A stretch of DNA of 64,000 bases, taken from Gottfriedia acidiceleris (GTDB taxonomy: Bacteria > Bacillota > Bacilli > Bacillales > Bacillaceae_G). The position numbers were made by a program, and so were the translations under genes. Shown here in pieces: positions 18,701 through 27,102 of this stretch. Under the pieces are notes generated by a model. The model did no database searches and had not been told where the DNA came from. It worked only from the letters and a program-made list of their open reading frames with translations. Where the stretch lies: contig NZ_SCFN01000001.1 in the NCBI RefSeq assembly GCF_004138285.1, positions 310,001 through 374,000 of the forward strand. Reading direction: 5' to 3'. Every line of letters begins with the position of its first letter. Within the stretch, counting starts at the first letter, position 1.

Positions 18701-19879
18701 TATGATACATTTATGGGGCCTTATGGATGGTTAGCATCACCTTCAGAAGAGCTAACTGTTGATCAAAATGGACAGTATAAAGGTGAAGTTAAGTTAAATC
18801 CAGACGCTAACTTTACTCGTTATTACTCATTCGCAATGGATTCGGCGTCGAATGGTGATTTCGGTAGAATGAATGAAACACTTTTTGTTAAAAAGGGAAG
18901 TCCTTATGTAACAGGAAGCTTAAATAAAGAACAAATTAAGATGGGAGAAACTGTTTCAGCTACTCTATCTGGTCATAACTTAAATAAAACAAATAAAGTC
19001 GTATTCGAGTTTGATTATGCACCATATAATTTTGAAATCGTGGATATATTGAAAAATTCACAAACGAAAAGTCAAATTAGCGCGGTAACAACTGAAGAAT
19101 CAAATTCAACGAGTGGAAAACATATGAAAGTGACAGTTGAGTTAACAAAGCCTGTATCTGGTGAAGTACCACTTCTTGATATTCAAGTAAAAGCTAAAAG
19201 TGATAATTATAATAAAGGCTGGTATGAACTACAGGACTTAAAGGCTAGTGTTACAAATAAATCTGGTACAACAGAAAGTGCGCCTGGATTTATGAAGTCA
19301 TTCAACGTCATACCGACTTATTCACAAATGGCTGCCAAAATGAATCCAGAAGCTTACTTTACACCACAAGGAGTGCAGATTGCTCCTTACGATTACTCGA
19401 AAATCGGTGCTAAAATTAAAGTAATGGATGATCAAAACAATGTTTATACGAATGTAACAGTTCATCCCGAGGGTTTCTTTGAAGTATTCAATCTTCCATT
19501 AACTGATAAACCATTTACATTTGAAGTAGCTGTACCAGGTCACTTCACAACGAAAGGTACATTCACAATTGGAAAGTCAACCGGGAATGGTGTACTTGGA
19601 GAAGCAAAATTAATTGGTGGAATTAGTATCATCGCAGGAGACGTCAATAATGATGACGTTATTGATGTAAAGGATGTAATCATGATGAAATCAAACTGGG
19701 GTACAACAAATCGAGCAACTGATCTTAATTTCGACGGTACGACGGATGAAAAAGATTTTGCCTTCATTGAGCAAAACTATATGATGAAAAATCCAACCGT
19801 AACAGATGCTCCAAAACCAGTTAAGAAGTATCAAGGTACAACAATTGATCTTGTTAAAACTCAATTAGGAATTAACTAG
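15761..19879 (+). CDS. Secreted S8 subtilisin-like protease with dockerin-like C-terminus (paralogue 3)
   Basis: A 1,372-residue third paralogue: signal peptide (to about 37), propeptide, catalytic D225, H278, N374 and S603 (GTSMASPHVAG), PA insert, beta-sandwich region, dockerin-like module from about 1292 (DVNNDDVIDVKD, DLNFDGTTDEKD) and a tail with KKYQGTTIDLV. Its RBS is GGAAAGGGAG. No copy of the shared promoter block lies in the 68-bp gap, so it is probably co-transcribed with paralogue 2. Divergence among the three is greatest in the beta-sandwich half. Confidence 0.93.
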   Translation: MRKNITKSVTALAIGTSLLAGGFVSSSGIKPVNVQAAMNTESILAKLTPEQRKALTQLKMSDQSGLQISPDVNLNSDENITVIVQFKTLPSKTAVLSAKAEGKTLSVSQADQQVEDSHTNFQKDLTSIFKNDKDKTPYTIKRKYKHAFNGVSMQIPANKVEALMQSKAVKAVWESKEITVDPPVEQESTETGADLPEGDVNPFLGVDKLHEEGYTGKGIKVGVIDTGVDYNHPDIKAAYKGGYDFVDNDNDPMEATYDDWKKSKQLEFVSGASYYTVHGTHVSGTIVGQGTADSEYSVTGIAPDADLYVYRVLGPYGRGSSDAIIAGIDKAVSDGMDVINLSLGSDYNDPMNPLAFAINNAVLSGVTAVLAAGNAGNGMYTVGTPGNAPLGLAVGASSVPTTIAELKGSVQSGSGKTATDIRLMAKSFTDQIQNFVGQNLPVVNVGYGAFADYSGKDVKGKIALVQRGSITLNDKIKFAKQKGAAALFIYNSDPKEGYVPNYFGEGVANIPTFSLTNAQGLDLLQKVNAGDTSYSFEKLGEVKTEGDKLAPFSSRGPARVTYDIKPEVTAPGVDILSTVPTDFAGSASLGDYKHAYARLSGTSMASPHVAGIAALLLQAHPDYTPLDVKATLMNTADPLSDKYSVYEVGAGRVDAYEAVHAGANLEVLDTTDTMIGNKMKTIKETTGAISFGTFTSTGVNREDYRNLVLRNDSKETKTFDVKVVYQTSRISKDAVANNVKITVDSELKVKPGQQKKHAVFIDIPANAEKGTYEGYIIYTNKKNPDETYQIPFAARFVEEGIEELGAFPYAMTSNSYDNHPFTRLNTDLYFQLKSHMRYIDVVLTDAKTNEDLGIIGTLDGIQADENVLYRVANGFRGTYIPFSADPNSPLVYKYVQAKPGLYKIKFIGRNDQGKTFSSETKVYIEDNNPTVQHSLPFGVYEYEDAQQSIPFSGRVFDKDIEDMKTMGFDIDQSFNSVVGYYDTFMGPYGWLASPSEELTVDQNGQYKGEVKLNPDANFTRYYSFAMDSASNGDFGRMNETLFVKKGSPYVTGSLNKEQIKMGETVSATLSGHNLNKTNKVVFEFDYAPYNFEIVDILKNSQTKSQISAVTTEESNSTSGKHMKVTVELTKPVSGEVPLLDIQVKAKSDNYNKGWYELQDLKASVTNKSGTTESAPGFMKSFNVIPTYSQMAAKMNPEAYFTPQGVQIAPYDYSKIGAKIKVMDDQNNVYTNVTVHPEGFFEVFNLPLTDKPFTFEVAVPGHFTTKGTFTIGKSTGNGVLGEAKLIGGISIIAGDVNNDDVIDVKDVIMMKSNWGTTNRATDLNFDGTTDEKDFAFIEQNYMMKNPTVTDAPKPVKKYQGTTIDLVKTQLGIN

Positions 19880-19891
19880 AATCATATTTTT

Positions 19892-19936
19892 AAAAGACAA
19901 TCAAATGGGAGAAATCCTAGTTGATTGTCTTTTTTT
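19892..19936 (+). terminator. Terminator after protease 3
   Basis: AAAAGACAATCAA / TTGATTGTCTTTTTTT stem, 13 bases after the stop codon. Confidence 0.92.
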
Positions 19937-20096
19937 GTATACAGAACACTGAATTCGATATTCACTAAAGTCCACAAAGTGTTCGACTTAATCCAATTCT
20001 CTACAAAAAATAAAAAAATTGAAAAAAAGAATTAGTTATGAGATGAGAGCTTGCATGAATATAAATTTAATAAAACCTGTCTATGGAGGACTAATC

Positions 20097-20564
20097 ATGG
20101 CTTACGTTGCAATCTATACAGTTGGTAGGCTAAAACACCCATATGACCACTCTGCCTCTCGTCAATTTTTTTCTGTAGGAAATGATATATTTCGTCAGGC
20201 TACGAAATCAGGACACATGATTGATGCGTTTTCATCTGATGGAATCTCTCTCCCAAAAGAAGCTAGTGAGGGGGACGGTTATCCTATACTTACACTAACG
20301 ATATGGAGGAACCTAGAATCCTTATATCGTTTTACGTACACAGGTCACCATAAGCAAGCGTTGAGAGAGCGAAGCAAATGGATGGAACCTTATGAAGAGA
20401 AGCACCTTTCATATGTTGTGTGGTGGACCGAGAAGCAAAGTGATGTTTCGTGGGAAGAGGCCTTTAAAAGATATGACTATTACATTCAAAATGGAGCAAC
20501 TCCTACTGCATTTGATTTTAAGCATGCATTTGATCAATATGGTGAAGCGCTAATAATTAAGTAG
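20097..20564 (+). CDS. DUF3291-domain protein
   Basis: A 155-residue soluble protein. The chosen ATG follows GGAGGA by seven bases; the frame is open 26 codons further upstream but without an RBS. The sequence AYVAIYTVGRLKHPYDH and the later WRNLESLYRFTYTGHHKQALRER and YVVWW match DUF3291, related to antibiotic-biosynthesis-monooxygenase-like ferredoxin folds. No function is established. It stands alone between two transcription units. Confidence 0.8.
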   Translation: MAYVAIYTVGRLKHPYDHSASRQFFSVGNDIFRQATKSGHMIDAFSSDGISLPKEASEGDGYPILTLTIWRNLESLYRFTYTGHHKQALRERSKWMEPYEEKHLSYVVWWTEKQSDVSWEEAFKRYDYYIQNGATPTAFDFKHAFDQYGEALIIK

Positions 20565-20705
20565 TAATAGATTGCTAGATAAATTGTATCTTAATGATAA
20601 AAAAGTAGGAATTTTACAAAAATATAACAATTCCTACTTGATTTATAGGAATACTTGTATTAGTATTTTCGTAAATTATATTATTAAAAGAAAAGGGGGA
20701 GAAAA

Positions 20706-22097
20706 ATGAATAACTTTCTGATCTGCGTAAATGTCGCTATATTATTAGTACTTATGTATGGCTTGTATTTTATGCAAAAGAAGCATGTATCTTTTTCAAA
20801 ACGTGTATTCACAGGTTTAGGTTTAGGTCTTATTTTTGGTTATATTATTCATTTAATTTATGGAACTGAACATGACGTTACAGTTGGAACAATTGACTGG
20901 TTTAGCATTGTTGGTAGTGGCTATGTAAAACTATTACAAATGATTGTCATGCCACTAGTATTCGTTTCAATTGTCGGAGCGTTTACAAAATTAAAATTAA
21001 CTAAAAATATCGGTAAAATTAGTTTCTTAGTTATTGGAATTCTGCTAGGCACGACTGCTATCTCGGCGGCAATAGGAATTGGTTCTGCGTTAGGTTTCGG
21101 ACTTGATGGCGTAAAGCTATCTGCTGGTGCCGCAGAGACTGCTAGAATCACAGAATTGCAAGGACGTGTACCAACTGTAGAAGCGATGACAATTCCAAAA
21201 CAAATTCTTGAGTTAATTCCAAGTAATCCATTTTTAGATTTAACTGGTGCTCGTGAAACATCTACAATTGCAGTTGTAATTTTTGCAGCAATTGTGGGAA
21301 TTGCCTACCTTGGCGTAAAACGTAAAGAGCCCGAGACTGCAGAGTTTTTTGCTAAAATAATTGATACGCTTTATACAGTAACGATGAGAGTCGTATCGTT
21401 AATTCTTCGTTTAACACCTTATGGAATCTTAGCAATCATTACAAAAGTAGCAGCAACAAGTGATTATGATGCAATTGTAAAATTAGGTAAGTTCGTAATA
21501 GCGTCTTATGTCGCTTTAATCGTAATGTTTATTGTGCATTTATTATTATTATCATTTGCAAAACTAAGCCCAGTAAGATATGTGAAAAAAGCCTTACCAA
21601 CTTTATCATTTGCATTTACCTCACGTACAAGTGCTGGAACATTACCAATGACAATCAAAACACAAACAAAGGATTTTGGTGTTTCAGAAGGGATTGCAAA
21701 CTTCGCTGGTTCGTTTGGACTTTCAATCGGTCAAAATGGATGTGCTGGTATTTATCCAGCAATGTTAGCGGTTATGGTAGCGCCAACAGCTGGTGTTGAT
21801 CCTACAAGTGCATCATTTATTATCTCTCTAATATTAGTAGTAGCAATCAGTTCATTCGGTGTAGCTGGTGTCGGTGGAGGAGCAACTTTTGCAGCTCTTA
21901 TCGTACTATCAGTTATGAATCTTCCAATTGCAATCGTTGGACTACTAATCTCAGTTGAACCTCTAATTGACATGGGCCGTACAGCTCTAAACGTTAGTGG
22001 AGCAATGACATCAGGTATTCTGACAAGTAAGGCTACAGGAGAATTCGAAAAAGAAGTTTATCAGCAAGCTAATGTTGTAGATGTTGTAGAAGCATAA
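20706..22097 (+). CDS. tcyP: Sodium/proton-coupled L-cystine symporter
   Basis: A 463-residue dicarboxylate/amino acid:cation symporter; length and sequence pattern match Bacillus TcyP (YhcL), a cystine transporter. Visible family features are KLLQMIVMPLVF in the N-terminal half, the serine-rich reentrant-loop region SFAFTSRTSAGTLPMT and the C-terminal VEPLIDMGRTALNVSGAM. The RBS is AAAGGGGGAG. A TTGTAT / TATATT promoter with 16-bp spacing lies about 40 bp upstream. No cysteine riboregulator or T-box is visible. Confidence 0.85.
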   Translation: MNNFLICVNVAILLVLMYGLYFMQKKHVSFSKRVFTGLGLGLIFGYIIHLIYGTEHDVTVGTIDWFSIVGSGYVKLLQMIVMPLVFVSIVGAFTKLKLTKNIGKISFLVIGILLGTTAISAAIGIGSALGFGLDGVKLSAGAAETARITELQGRVPTVEAMTIPKQILELIPSNPFLDLTGARETSTIAVVIFAAIVGIAYLGVKRKEPETAEFFAKIIDTLYTVTMRVVSLILRLTPYGILAIITKVAATSDYDAIVKLGKFVIASYVALIVMFIVHLLLLSFAKLSPVRYVKKALPTLSFAFTSRTSAGTLPMTIKTQTKDFGVSEGIANFAGSFGLSIGQNGCAGIYPAMLAVMVAPTAGVDPTSASFIISLILVVAISSFGVAGVGGGATFAALIVLSVMNLPIAIVGLLISVEPLIDMGRTALNVSGAMTSGILTSKATGEFEKEVYQQANVVDVVEA

Positions 22098-22112
22098 AGT
22101 TAATTAGTTAAA

Positions 22113-22145
22113 ATGGATAGCCCGAATTGGCTATCCATTTTTTTT
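22113..22145 (+). terminator. Terminator after tcyP
   Basis: ATGGATAGCC-CGAATT-GGCTATCCAT followed by seven T. Confidence 0.95.
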
Positions 22146-22387
22146 TGAATAAGCCAAGATTTAAATTTGAGACCAATTTAAGAAAATAAAAGAAGATTGA
22201 AAGAAGTATCCTAGCCATAGTAGAAGAATATCAAACTTTACAAACTACGAATCTTACCTTTATACTTAAAGTAATTGGAATTTTCTTTCAATTATAAGTA
22301 ATGTAATTTTGAATTTAATTTTCAAAAAACGAAACGATTAGGCCTAAGCAAGTTTGGATATTTTATCTTAATGGGAGGAGATTTAAA

Positions 22388-23782
22388 TTGGCTCGAATGA
22401 CTCGTAGTATTGTAACGTCAACACTATCACTTGCTTTGGTTATTACAACAGATTCTGTCAGCTATGCTCAAACAAATGTAGAGAAAACCTCAATCCAGGC
22501 AGAGGTGAATGGAATGAAACAAATCAAACATAGTGATAACTTTCCCGTGTTGAACAAAGTAAAATGTCCTGAGGAAGTTGGATTTTCATCTGAGAAATTA
22601 AAACAAGTAGATGAATTGATCCAGCAGGATGTAAACAATGGTTTTCCGGGTGCAGTTCTAATAATTATCAAAGATGGGAAAATTGTAAAAAACACTGCTT
22701 ATGGATACTCGAAAAAATACGATGGGCTGTCACCACTGAAACATCCTCAGAAAATGAAGACTAATACAATGTTTGATTTGGCATCAAATACTAAAATGTA
22801 TGCAGTTAACTTCGCTTTGCAACATCTTGTTAGTATAGGAAAAATAGACTTGAATTCAACTGTACAATCATACTTTCCAAATTTTAAAGACAAAACAACT
22901 GATATGATTAAAGGGAAGGATACCCTACGCTTAATTGACATTTTACACCACACTGCTGGTTTTCCAGCTGATCCGCAATATCACAATCCTACTGTAGCAG
23001 GTTCCTTGTATACACAAGACCGTAATGAAACATTTGAGAAAATCGCTGAAACACCTTTAGAATACGTACCTGGTACGAAAAACATTTATAGTGACGTAGA
23101 CTATATGATCCTTGGTTTTATTATTGAGAAAGTAACTGGAAAGCGGCTAGACGACTATGTAGAAAATACGATTTATAAGCCGTTAGGTCTAAAACACACA
23201 ATGTTTAACCCTTTGCAAAAAGGATTCAAACCGAAAGATTTCGCGGCAACCGAGTTAATGGGGAATTCACGTGACGGTGTCATCACCTTCCCAAATATTC
23301 GTACATACACAATACAGGGAGAAGTGCACGATGAGAAGGCTTACTACTCTATGGGTGGCGTATCTGGTCATGCGGGGCTTTTCTCTACGACAAGCGATTT
23401 GGCGGTTCTATTGCAAGTAATGTTAAACGGAGGTGGATATGGCAAAGTAAAACTATTTGATCAAAAGACGGTCAATCAGTTTTCAGCACCTTCCGATTTA
23501 AACCCAACATACGGCTTAGGGTGGAGAAGAAATGGCTCCCCAAGTATGTCGTCTACGTTTGGATTGTACGCAAGTCCAAATGCGATTGGACATACCGGTT
23601 GGGTAGGCACGCTGACCATTATAGATCCAGATAATAATTTAGGGATTGTCTTATTGACCAATAAAAAGCATTCACCTGTAATTGATCCACTAACAAATCC
23701 AAACAAATTTGAAGGTGATGACTTTGCTACGGGACAATATAAAGCTGTGGCGACTGCTGTATATGAAGCATTGATTAAGTAA
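22388..23782 (+). CDS. Secreted serine hydrolase, class C beta-lactamase/PBP4b-like
   Basis: A 464-residue exported enzyme. The TTG start lies seven bases after GGGAGGAG. A signal peptide (about 1-27, ending SYAQ) is followed by the SxxK motif S133-NTK136 (DLASNTKMYAV), the YSD variant of the YxN motif (NIYSDVDYMILG) and a C-terminal GHTGWVG equivalent to KTG/HTG. This fits the beta-lactamase-related low-molecular-weight penicillin-binding proteins or peptidases such as YbbE. The exact substrate (peptidoglycan stem peptide, D-amino peptide or ester) cannot be told. Single-gene unit. Confidence 0.85.
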   Translation: MARMTRSIVTSTLSLALVITTDSVSYAQTNVEKTSIQAEVNGMKQIKHSDNFPVLNKVKCPEEVGFSSEKLKQVDELIQQDVNNGFPGAVLIIIKDGKIVKNTAYGYSKKYDGLSPLKHPQKMKTNTMFDLASNTKMYAVNFALQHLVSIGKIDLNSTVQSYFPNFKDKTTDMIKGKDTLRLIDILHHTAGFPADPQYHNPTVAGSLYTQDRNETFEKIAETPLEYVPGTKNIYSDVDYMILGFIIEKVTGKRLDDYVENTIYKPLGLKHTMFNPLQKGFKPKDFAATELMGNSRDGVITFPNIRTYTIQGEVHDEKAYYSMGGVSGHAGLFSTTSDLAVLLQVMLNGGGYGKVKLFDQKTVNQFSAPSDLNPTYGLGWRRNGSPSMSSTFGLYASPNAIGHTGWVGTLTIIDPDNNLGIVLLTNKKHSPVIDPLTNPNKFEGDDFATGQYKAVATAVYEALIK

Positions 23783-23925
23783 ATTTGGAATGCTTTGTTG
23801 ATTTATTCTTGAACTAGGAAAGAGATTAGAGCACTTATCTTTAAAGGAAAGCAAGAAGCAATAAAATATGGTTTTAAAAAATGAAATTGAACTAGTACAT
23901 TTCATTAACTGCATATAAATTATTA

Positions 23926-23952
23926 AAAGCTGTCTTTTTAGATAGCTTTTTT
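23926..23952 (+). terminator. Terminator after serine hydrolase
   Basis: AAAGCTGTCT-TTTTA-GATAGCTTT stem with one wobble pair and a T run. Confidence 0.75.
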
Positions 23953-24009
23953 TGCTTCAAAAACAATTAGGTATGACAAAGAATTATCATATAAGGGATG
24001 TGAAAGTAG

Positions 24010-24183
24010 ATGTTGATTTTGTTATTTACGATACCAATCATTTTATTAGGATTATTTTGTTTATGGGTTTCCATTTTCAATAAAAAAAAGCTTTTAAAAA
24101 GGATAATTTATTTCTTATTAGGAATAACACTGGTAATTATCGCGATTTATCTATTAGATTTCTATTTGTTTTTTCGCCTTTAG
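24010..24183 (+). CDS. Small membrane protein, 57 residues
   Basis: ATG-initiated frame of 57 codons encoding two hydrophobic helices separated by a lysine-rich turn (IFNKKKLLKRIIY). AAGGGATGTG lies a little upstream as a modest RBS. Composition and layout fit a two-span membrane miniprotein. No family is recognised. Confidence 0.5.
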   Translation: MLILLFTIPIILLGLFCLWVSIFNKKKLLKRIIYFLLGITLVIIAIYLLDFYLFFRL

Positions 24184-24402
24184 TGGGACCTTCGTTTTGT
24201 TTAAGAAAATGAGTTTCTATTCAACTCCTCAAATTATTTTAGACGAACAGAAATAGAACCTATGGTAATATTAAATTACATATCTTTCCAAATAAGTAAA
24301 AAATGAACTGTTTTTACTTCGGATCTAATGAACTTTCTTGAGGTAGCTAATAAAAAATATAAAAATACATAATATAAAAATACTAGTGAAGAGGAGTATA
24401 GA

Positions 24403-25383
24403 ATGAAAGAATTTTTACAGCTTTTAAAAAAAGGTAATAAATCTGCATTATTAGCAGCAATTGTTAACGCTGTAATAGCGATAATAAAAGGAATAGGGTT
24501 TAGTATGACGGGAAGCGTTGCACTTTTTGCTGAGATGATGCATAGCGCCGCCGATACTGCAAACCAACTCTTTGTATTTAGCGGTTCAGCTTTAAGTAAA
24601 AAGGCACCAACAGATCGGTTTCCAAATGGATTTGGTAGACTTGTTAATTTAGTTTTGCTAGGAGCAGTATTAATAGTAGGAATAATGGCGTATGAAACGA
24701 TTGTCGAAGGAATCCAGCATATCATACATCCAACTCACTCTTCAGGACTGGCTATTACCCTTGCTATTTTAGGTGCTTCAGTAGTGCTTGAAGCATTTGT
24801 CCTTTACAAAGCAATGAAAGAAATTAGTCATGAATTAGGAATAACAACAAGTGGTTTTGGAGTGGTTACCGAGGCAATTTCTAATTTAGGAAAAGCGAAA
24901 CCAGCTACAAAATTAGTTTTCTTAGAAGATACAGTAGCAACTCTAGGTGGATTATTAGCGATGATTGCTGTAATCATTGCTTACTTTACACCACTTCATC
25001 AAGCGGAAGGTATTGCTTCTGTCATCATCGGTATTTTGATGTTCCTTGTTGTTGGAAAAGTATTTCTTGATAATGCTGCAGGGGTAATTGGTGAATCAGA
25101 TGAAGAAATGGAAGACAAAATCGGTGAGATAGTAATGGAAGATCCAGATGTCAAAGATATTCAAGCTCTTACGGTTGTTAAAGAGGGTGAGGATTTACAT
25201 GTTGAATTAGAAATTGAACTTGACCCTAATTTAACAGTAGCTCAAGCAGATGACATAAAAGACCGATTAGAAGAAAAAATTATGAAAGAAAAAGGTGTAA
25301 CTGACGTAATTATTGAATTAGACGAAGATGACGGAATTCAGAATTGGACTGAAGATAATAAAACAGAATTAATCGAAAAATAG
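24403..25383 (+). CDS. Cation diffusion facilitator (CDF) family efflux protein
   Basis: A 326-residue metal/proton antiporter. Six transmembrane segments are visible; the second carries the metal-site motif HSAADTANQ (about 46-54). A cytoplasmic C-terminal ferredoxin-like domain (about 215-310) includes VKDIQALTVVKEGEDLHVELEIE. The loop ALSKKAPTDRFPNGFGR fits the CDF family. The RBS GAGGAG precedes the ATG. Substrate (Zn, Mn, Co or Fe) cannot be assigned from sequence alone. Confidence 0.9.
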   Translation: MKEFLQLLKKGNKSALLAAIVNAVIAIIKGIGFSMTGSVALFAEMMHSAADTANQLFVFSGSALSKKAPTDRFPNGFGRLVNLVLLGAVLIVGIMAYETIVEGIQHIIHPTHSSGLAITLAILGASVVLEAFVLYKAMKEISHELGITTSGFGVVTEAISNLGKAKPATKLVFLEDTVATLGGLLAMIAVIIAYFTPLHQAEGIASVIIGILMFLVVGKVFLDNAAGVIGESDEEMEDKIGEIVMEDPDVKDIQALTVVKEGEDLHVELEIELDPNLTVAQADDIKDRLEEKIMKEKGVTDVIIELDEDDGIQNWTEDNKTELIEK

Positions 25384-25390
25384 TAAAGTT

Positions 25391-25421
25391 TGAAACGGCA
25401 AATATCTTTTTTGTCGTTTCT
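25391..25421 (+). terminator. Terminator after CDF gene
   Basis: GAAACGGCAAA / TTTGTCGTTTC stem followed by TTTTG. Confidence 0.75.
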
Positions 25422-25482
25422 TTTGTTAATTGGAGATGCTTGTTTAAATCTATTGAAAAATTGTCTAAGGGGATAAAACATA

Positions 25483-25581
25483 ATGAATTTAGAAGAATTC
25501 AAAAAGCGTTCGTTAGAAGAAGATGATTGGGCACTGGGATGGGAAGCAATCGATGAAGTTTATATGAGGAAGGAATCCTAA
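25483..25581 (+). CDS. Very short ORF, probable N-terminal remnant
   Basis: AAGGGG precedes an ATG frame of 32 codons, beginning MNLEEFKKRS and containing EEDDWALGWEAIDE. The good RBS and compositional quality suggest a once longer protein now cut short; the downstream 60 bp show no continuation. Function unknown. Confidence 0.4.
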   Translation: MNLEEFKKRSLEEDDWALGWEAIDEVYMRKES

Positions 25582-25645
25582 TTTGGTTACAGATATACAT
25601 AGGATAAAATCATATTTGTAGATCCTTTTGAAGTGAGATTTATAT

Positions 25646-25686
25646 AGAATGAAAAGGACCTGTAATTTCAAAGTCCTTTTCATTCT
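25646..25686. terminator. Bidirectional terminator
   Basis: Perfect 14-bp stem AGAATGAAAAGGAC / GTCCTTTTCATTCT between convergent genes. Confidence 0.85.
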
Positions 25687-25706
25687 AGAATAACTAGACT
25701 CTAAAG

Positions 25707-26510
25707 TTACCCTTCTAGATCATCACTTAAATCAGAAACATCGTTATTTATTTCTAATTCTTTTTCTCTCTCCTTATTAGTTACCTGGTAAGGTTCGCCT
25801 CTTTTGTATTTTTTGGTTCTTTGATCATAAGTAAATCGACCTTTATACTCTCCTATAAATGAATAAAACTTGAAACCTGTACCCATAGAGTCCTTATCAT
25901 CTGTTAAAAAAGCGACAATACTTTGTCCAGCTTTTGAATTTGATATACCTTCAATTGATATTTCAAGTTTTTCTTGTAATTCTAATTCTGTTAAATTATT
26001 AAACTTTTTATCTAGGCCAAAATCTTTTTTTGAGATTTCTCCACCATATTCTAATATTGTTATTGTTTTTCCTTTCATTTTTTTGTCACCAGATAGAACA
26101 TTCCTTATTTTAAATGTTAATTTTGTATACGGTGTACCATGGCTCTCCTCATCCATATGCACATATGGTTCCGTTGCGATAACAGTACCTTTAACGACTA
26201 AATTAGAATCTTTCATTAATGCATTAGTACTATCAAAATCACCAAAAAGTAATGCACTTGAAATTACTTTATTATTACTTTTATTATTATCATTTTTGTT
26301 AATAGATATGTTATTTGATTGTAGTTTTGTATCCTTACTCGATATTGTAGTATTTTTATTATCAAAATCTTTTTTTATATCATTATTTTCTACTAAACCC
26401 TGAGTTGACTCAACTACTTTATTAGACTTCTGATTTTGATAAAAATAGAAAATTATCAAGCATATTGAAAACATAACAAAAATCTTAAAAATTATTTTTT
26501 TCTTAAACAA
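25707..26510 (-). CDS. Hypothetical membrane-anchored or secreted protein
   Basis: A 267-residue protein with an N-terminal hydrophobic segment (about 8-26), a long Asn/Lys/Ser-rich linker (about 27-85) and a folded domain (about 90-240) with LVVKGTVIATEPYVHM, KLTFKIRNVLSGD and SIVAFLTDD, which looks like an all-beta extracellular domain. The TTG start is supported by AAGGAGGAAA. It starts 13 bp after the broken metzincin gene and is probably its operon partner. No known family is recognised. Confidence 0.7.
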   Translation of the reverse strand: MFKKKIIFKIFVMFSICLIIFYFYQNQKSNKVVESTQGLVENNDIKKDFDNKNTTISSKDTKLQSNNISINKNDNNKSNNKVISSALLFGDFDSTNALMKDSNLVVKGTVIATEPYVHMDEESHGTPYTKLTFKIRNVLSGDKKMKGKTITILEYGGEISKKDFGLDKKFNNLTELELQEKLEISIEGISNSKAGQSIVAFLTDDKDSMGTGFKFYSFIGEYKGRFTYDQRTKKYKRGEPYQVTNKEREKELEINNDVSDLSDDLEG

Positions 26511-26523
26511 ATTATTTTCCTCC

Positions 26524-27102
26524 TTATCGATAAATATAATTTATTCCATTGAATTGATCATTTAGGGGAATATTCGTAGTTGAAGAGTTACCATTAGCGT
26601 GCATTAAATTACCGGAGATATTTGTGTGATCTAAACCGAATGCATGTCCAATTTCATGGGCATGAACGAGTCTTTTTTGCCAATCGCTTAATTTATTATA
26701 GGTCAGAGATTGAATATCAATTTTTACCCAGTATCAATCAGTTTTTGAAGCATCCACGTTTTTATTGCCATACATAAAATATGTGTAGGCAGCTACTGTA
26801 TTATTTACTGATGTTTTTTTATATACATCTATAACGGAAGACGATTGAGTAGTTGTTTCTCTAAAAGAAATAGGTGTTGTAATAGTTCCATAGATCCATT
26901 TATTCATAGCATCTTTAAATTTTTGTTTTTCTGAACCTAATGAACTATCTAGAAAATAATATTGTCTATTTTGTCCATAATGACCTACACCATTAACTAG
27001 TTTGTGGCCATAAGTATTATAGGCATACGACGTTTTGATCGGGATAGAGAAACTTGTTAATATACAAACTATAACAATTAAACTTGTAAATAATTTTTTC
27101 AT
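26524..27102 (-). pseudogene. Secreted metzincin-type zinc protease, interrupted by an in-frame TGA
   Basis: The frame from ATG at 27102 encodes a signal peptide (to about residue 27) and a domain, then meets TGA (26734-26736, codon 123). The same frame continues without other stops to TAA at 26524. The second part contains HEIGHAFGLDH (H149, H153, H159), the HExxHxxGxxH zinc site of matrixin/M10-like metzincins, and a Met-turn-like NLMHAN. Intact length would be 192 residues. A TGG-to-TGA change is the simplest explanation. The zinc site lies after the stop, so the truncated product would be inactive unless TGA is read through. Confidence 0.85.

Noticed and set aside
20600-20705. Riboswitch or T-box before tcyP
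   Set aside because: The leader is short and no conserved T-box or S-box sequence is visible.
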